The translations under genes were made by a program, and so were the position numbers. The notes below the pieces were generated by a model, which was given only the letters and a program-made list of their open reading frames with translations, made no database searches and had not been told where the DNA came from. 64,000 nucleotides of DNA from assembly GCF_027744825.2 (NCBI RefSeq), contig NC_071334.1:59959437-60023436 (forward strand), given 5' to 3'. Below, in pieces: positions 61,214 to 64,000 of the stretch (position 1 is the stretch's first letter; the number at the start of each line of letters is the position of its first letter). The DNA is from Synchiropus splendidus. Its lineage: Eukaryota; Chordata; Actinopteri; Syngnathiformes; Callionymidae.

Positions 61214-64000
61214 TTAGATCAGCATCTAATCTGCGTCACACACTGCTTCTCCATTTTAAAAGACAAATGAGGACACCATGATGAATAAACATAATCATAA
61301 AGCAATATTGATCAGCCTCTCGCCATTAGAAACCTTTTTTCTTCTACTTTGAAAAGCACATAAGAAGAAAGCCGTTCATGACTTCTGTACATGGTAAATG
61401 GCTTGAAAAATAGGTGGTGTGTAATTACAGGTTTGTAAATACCAGAGGACGTTCCAGCCCTGACAGGAAGTTCATGTTCATTGATAGACAGAATAGAGAT
61501 AAATGAATAAATAACTGTCAGCCTGTATGCTGAGGCGGGGTGTGATGAGCAGCATACCAAAGGGAACTTTGAGAAATGACACATTTGTCTGGTGCCAGAG
61601 GTGGCGCTTGGGTCCACCTAGAATTAGAGGAAGTCAGTGCTTCAGATAGAGGGACAAATAATACGAGTGCAGAGGAGATCAAACAGGACTCAAATGAAAT
61701 TGGTTTCTCTTACTGCTCTGTGTGTCAACAAATGATTGATGGACTACTTGTAATTTTGCTCTCACCCCCGGAACCACTGAGGGATAAAGTGCAGTGCTTT
61801 GTAATTTACTGAGAGGCGAGACAGATGTATATGTGTAGGAAGCCGTCTAATTCCATCCAGTCAGGTTCTGCCACTGAAGTAGTGCAGGCTGATTTCTTCA
61901 AAACACACACCGTATAAAAGCCTTGGTAACGTGGGGCAGTGAGAATCTGCCCCTGCTGGGTACGTTAAAAGTGAAGTCATTGTGGTTTTAAAACGTTAAA
62001 AACGATGCCTTCTATGTTGTAATGTAACACGTGAGTTCTGTTTACAGAGTGGATCTCCTGCAGTTATTAAACAGCGGCACAGAGGAATGTACAATTGGAA
62101 GTTGGAATAATTCTGGCCACTTCCCACAGCCAGAGATGACTGACAGCTGAATGCACCACGGACTGAAAGTCAAACACTGGTTCGACGAAGATACGGGTGA
62201 TTGACACGCACGGGTGAAAGAAGTTCAGTTTACAGTGCGTGGAAAAATTAATCTCTGAAACAAAGTCCCATTATGCAAAATAAAGATTAATGGTTTTTTT
62301 CCCTCTTTTTTTTCACTTTAGCTCATGGATTACTGAGTGACTGAATCTTCTGCTTTAGCAGATTGGTTCATATAGATTGAGCTAAAGTTGTGGTGTATTT
62401 TCTAAACAGAATTTTTGTTGTCTATGGGTGATTACGCTTGTATTGGGATGAGAAAATGTAAATGAGATGATTTTGTCGGTAGTCATTATGTTTCACAGTG
62501 TGAGCTTTGATGGCTGAGTGTTTTTAAAGTAGTTCATTTGACTGGTTCGTATGGACAGTATATTTGTGCATGGTCAGTAAGTGTGTGAAAGGCGAGTCAG
62601 TCAGTGACTGGTAGCGTGACCGTCTCACATTGTCTCTGGCAAAATAAGCCAATAGATTCCTCTGTATGAGCAGCTCCACTGTTTCATCTTGGGAGTCCAC
62701 AACTTCTTTAACCCAGAGACAAACATCTCCAACGCATCTGGCAACTGAACAGGACAGGTTTACAGACTGTTTATTGGTTTCTTGTATCAAAGCCTTGATT
62801 GTTAACATGATGTTTGTTCATGTTGTCTTTTGATTTGTGACAAAAAATAATGACTTAAATCAAGTTAATGATCAAGGTTAAAGACTGGAGTTGCCACAGA
62901 TTTGCAGAGCTGTTTCAGTGATGAATGTATTGTACATCTGAGGACTAGGTGTTGAACAACCCATGAAACTTACCACGACTATGGAGCTTTGTCATTAGGT
63001 ATATCGGAGCGGACGCCTGGGTCTTAGTCTAGTGGAGCTCAGGCTCCGTATTACCTGGCACAGACCTTCTGTGTGTTGCACTGGTGGCTCCTTGAAAAGC
63101 CAAATGGGCTCCTTCCACTTTAGTCCTTGTCCAGAGCTGCTTCTTACTGTGGTGGCTGCAAGTTCCTAAACGTTCCTCCTGTATTGGACTATGATCCTTA
63201 TCCCTTCATCTGAGGTGTGGCTGCAACCAGCTGCCATAAAATTCCACTTCGAGTCCAAAACCTTGTGTGACCTGTTGACGTCAGGTCTGGCCCGGCGTTT
63301 GCAATGACTGCATTCAAAAGTAGTTTAGCCTCGAAGCACGTGTACCCTGCTGTGAGGAAGTGGCAGGCACAGTCAAATTCTGATAGAATTTTAGGTCATT
63401 TTAGTCATAGTCATCGCTCTGGATCAGAGAACACTGACATGTTTCTGAAATCAGTCCACTGTGGTGGAATAGATTTAACAGTGACCTGGCAATGAAAGGC
63501 GAAATGAATGGTAAAAGTCATGCAGTCAGAAGCAACACTGAAGCCCTTGAAAGGTTTCTCTATGCCAGACTCATCCCAGTATAGCAACACTGCATTCTGA
63601 AGATGAAAGCAACCAGGAAGAATGGCTTTTTTCATTTTATATAGGCTTCTCTTAGACACGAACCATGGCAGTCCAGTCTCATCAAAGATGCTCTCATCCT
63701 GAGAGGTGCGCTCTTAACAGTCCCAATGGGCACGGCAACATAAACAACAGGTCCTTTAGTCTTCCATTGTACTCACTGGGGAGTTTAATTGCTATTGTTT
63801 GAAGCTGTTAGCGCACAAGCTTTTAAGGTTTTCTTTCTGCCGGCCGACTCTTGTGTGTAATTTTAGACATACTCCACGAGTTGAAGTGGGACAGAAGAGC
63901 ACCTCAGTTGTATAAGTTCTTTTTCTCCAGTCATTGCACATTCAGCCACAAAAACTTTGCAAAATCACAGAAACTTTTTTTTTTGTCTCTGACTGTGCAT
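60564..64000. other. Intergenic sequence to the window end
   Basis: It contains an (AT)n then (AG)n microsatellite at 61161-61213. Opposed frames at 60732-61125 (127 and 119 codons) and small frames near 62.6 and 63.5 kb show no domain. I see no exon or RNA gene. Confidence 0.5.

Overview
The window looks like nuclear DNA of a teleost fish. The genes have spliced vertebrate architecture, some introns are very short (81 bp in the neurofilament-medium gene), and the repeats are fish-type, notably several Rex3-like LINE copies, one ending in a GATG tail. The species cannot be named from the sequence. All family names here come from recall of protein and repeat families; no database search was run.

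Four protein-coding genes can be supported. A neurofilament pair lies tail to tail: nefm on the plus strand (coding 19099-22543, 3 exons, 966 aa) and nefl on the minus strand (coding 27211-24997, 4 exons, 574 aa). This matches the linked, convergent NEFM/NEFL arrangement of other vertebrates. Next comes the muscle-type phosphoglycerate mutase gene pgam2 (plus strand, 30545-31940, 3 exons, 255 aa). The fourth is an eight-exon syntaxin-family gene (minus strand, 38135-34110, 273 aa predicted). Its exon lengths match the conserved syntaxin 1/2/3 pattern, but its last exon reads through into a hydrophilic tail where the membrane anchor should be. nefm, nefl and pgam2 have clear TATA boxes; the syntaxin has a CpG-rich upstream region with an NRF1-like palindrome. 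The neurofilament genes serve the neuronal cytoskeleton, pgam2 serves muscle glycolysis and the syntaxin serves membrane fusion, so they share a neighbourhood, not a pathway.

The remaining sequence, about 1-18.9 kb and 38.6-64 kb, is gene-poor. It contains five Rex3-like LINE fragments of graded decay (two with plausible target-site duplications), two RTE-like LINE copies (one 1.1 kb copy has a perfect 14-bp target-site duplication), other LINE 3' ends, a 720-bp candidate DNA transposon, hAT-like ends and many microsatellites. There is also a roughly 55-copy minisatellite with an 11-bp unit that grew inside an interspersed repeat. A related copy without the expansion lies at 53 kb. A 176-bp segment occurs twice with a single difference; one copy is bracketed by 34-bp direct repeats. 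I found no tRNA, rRNA, CRISPR array or prokaryote-type system.
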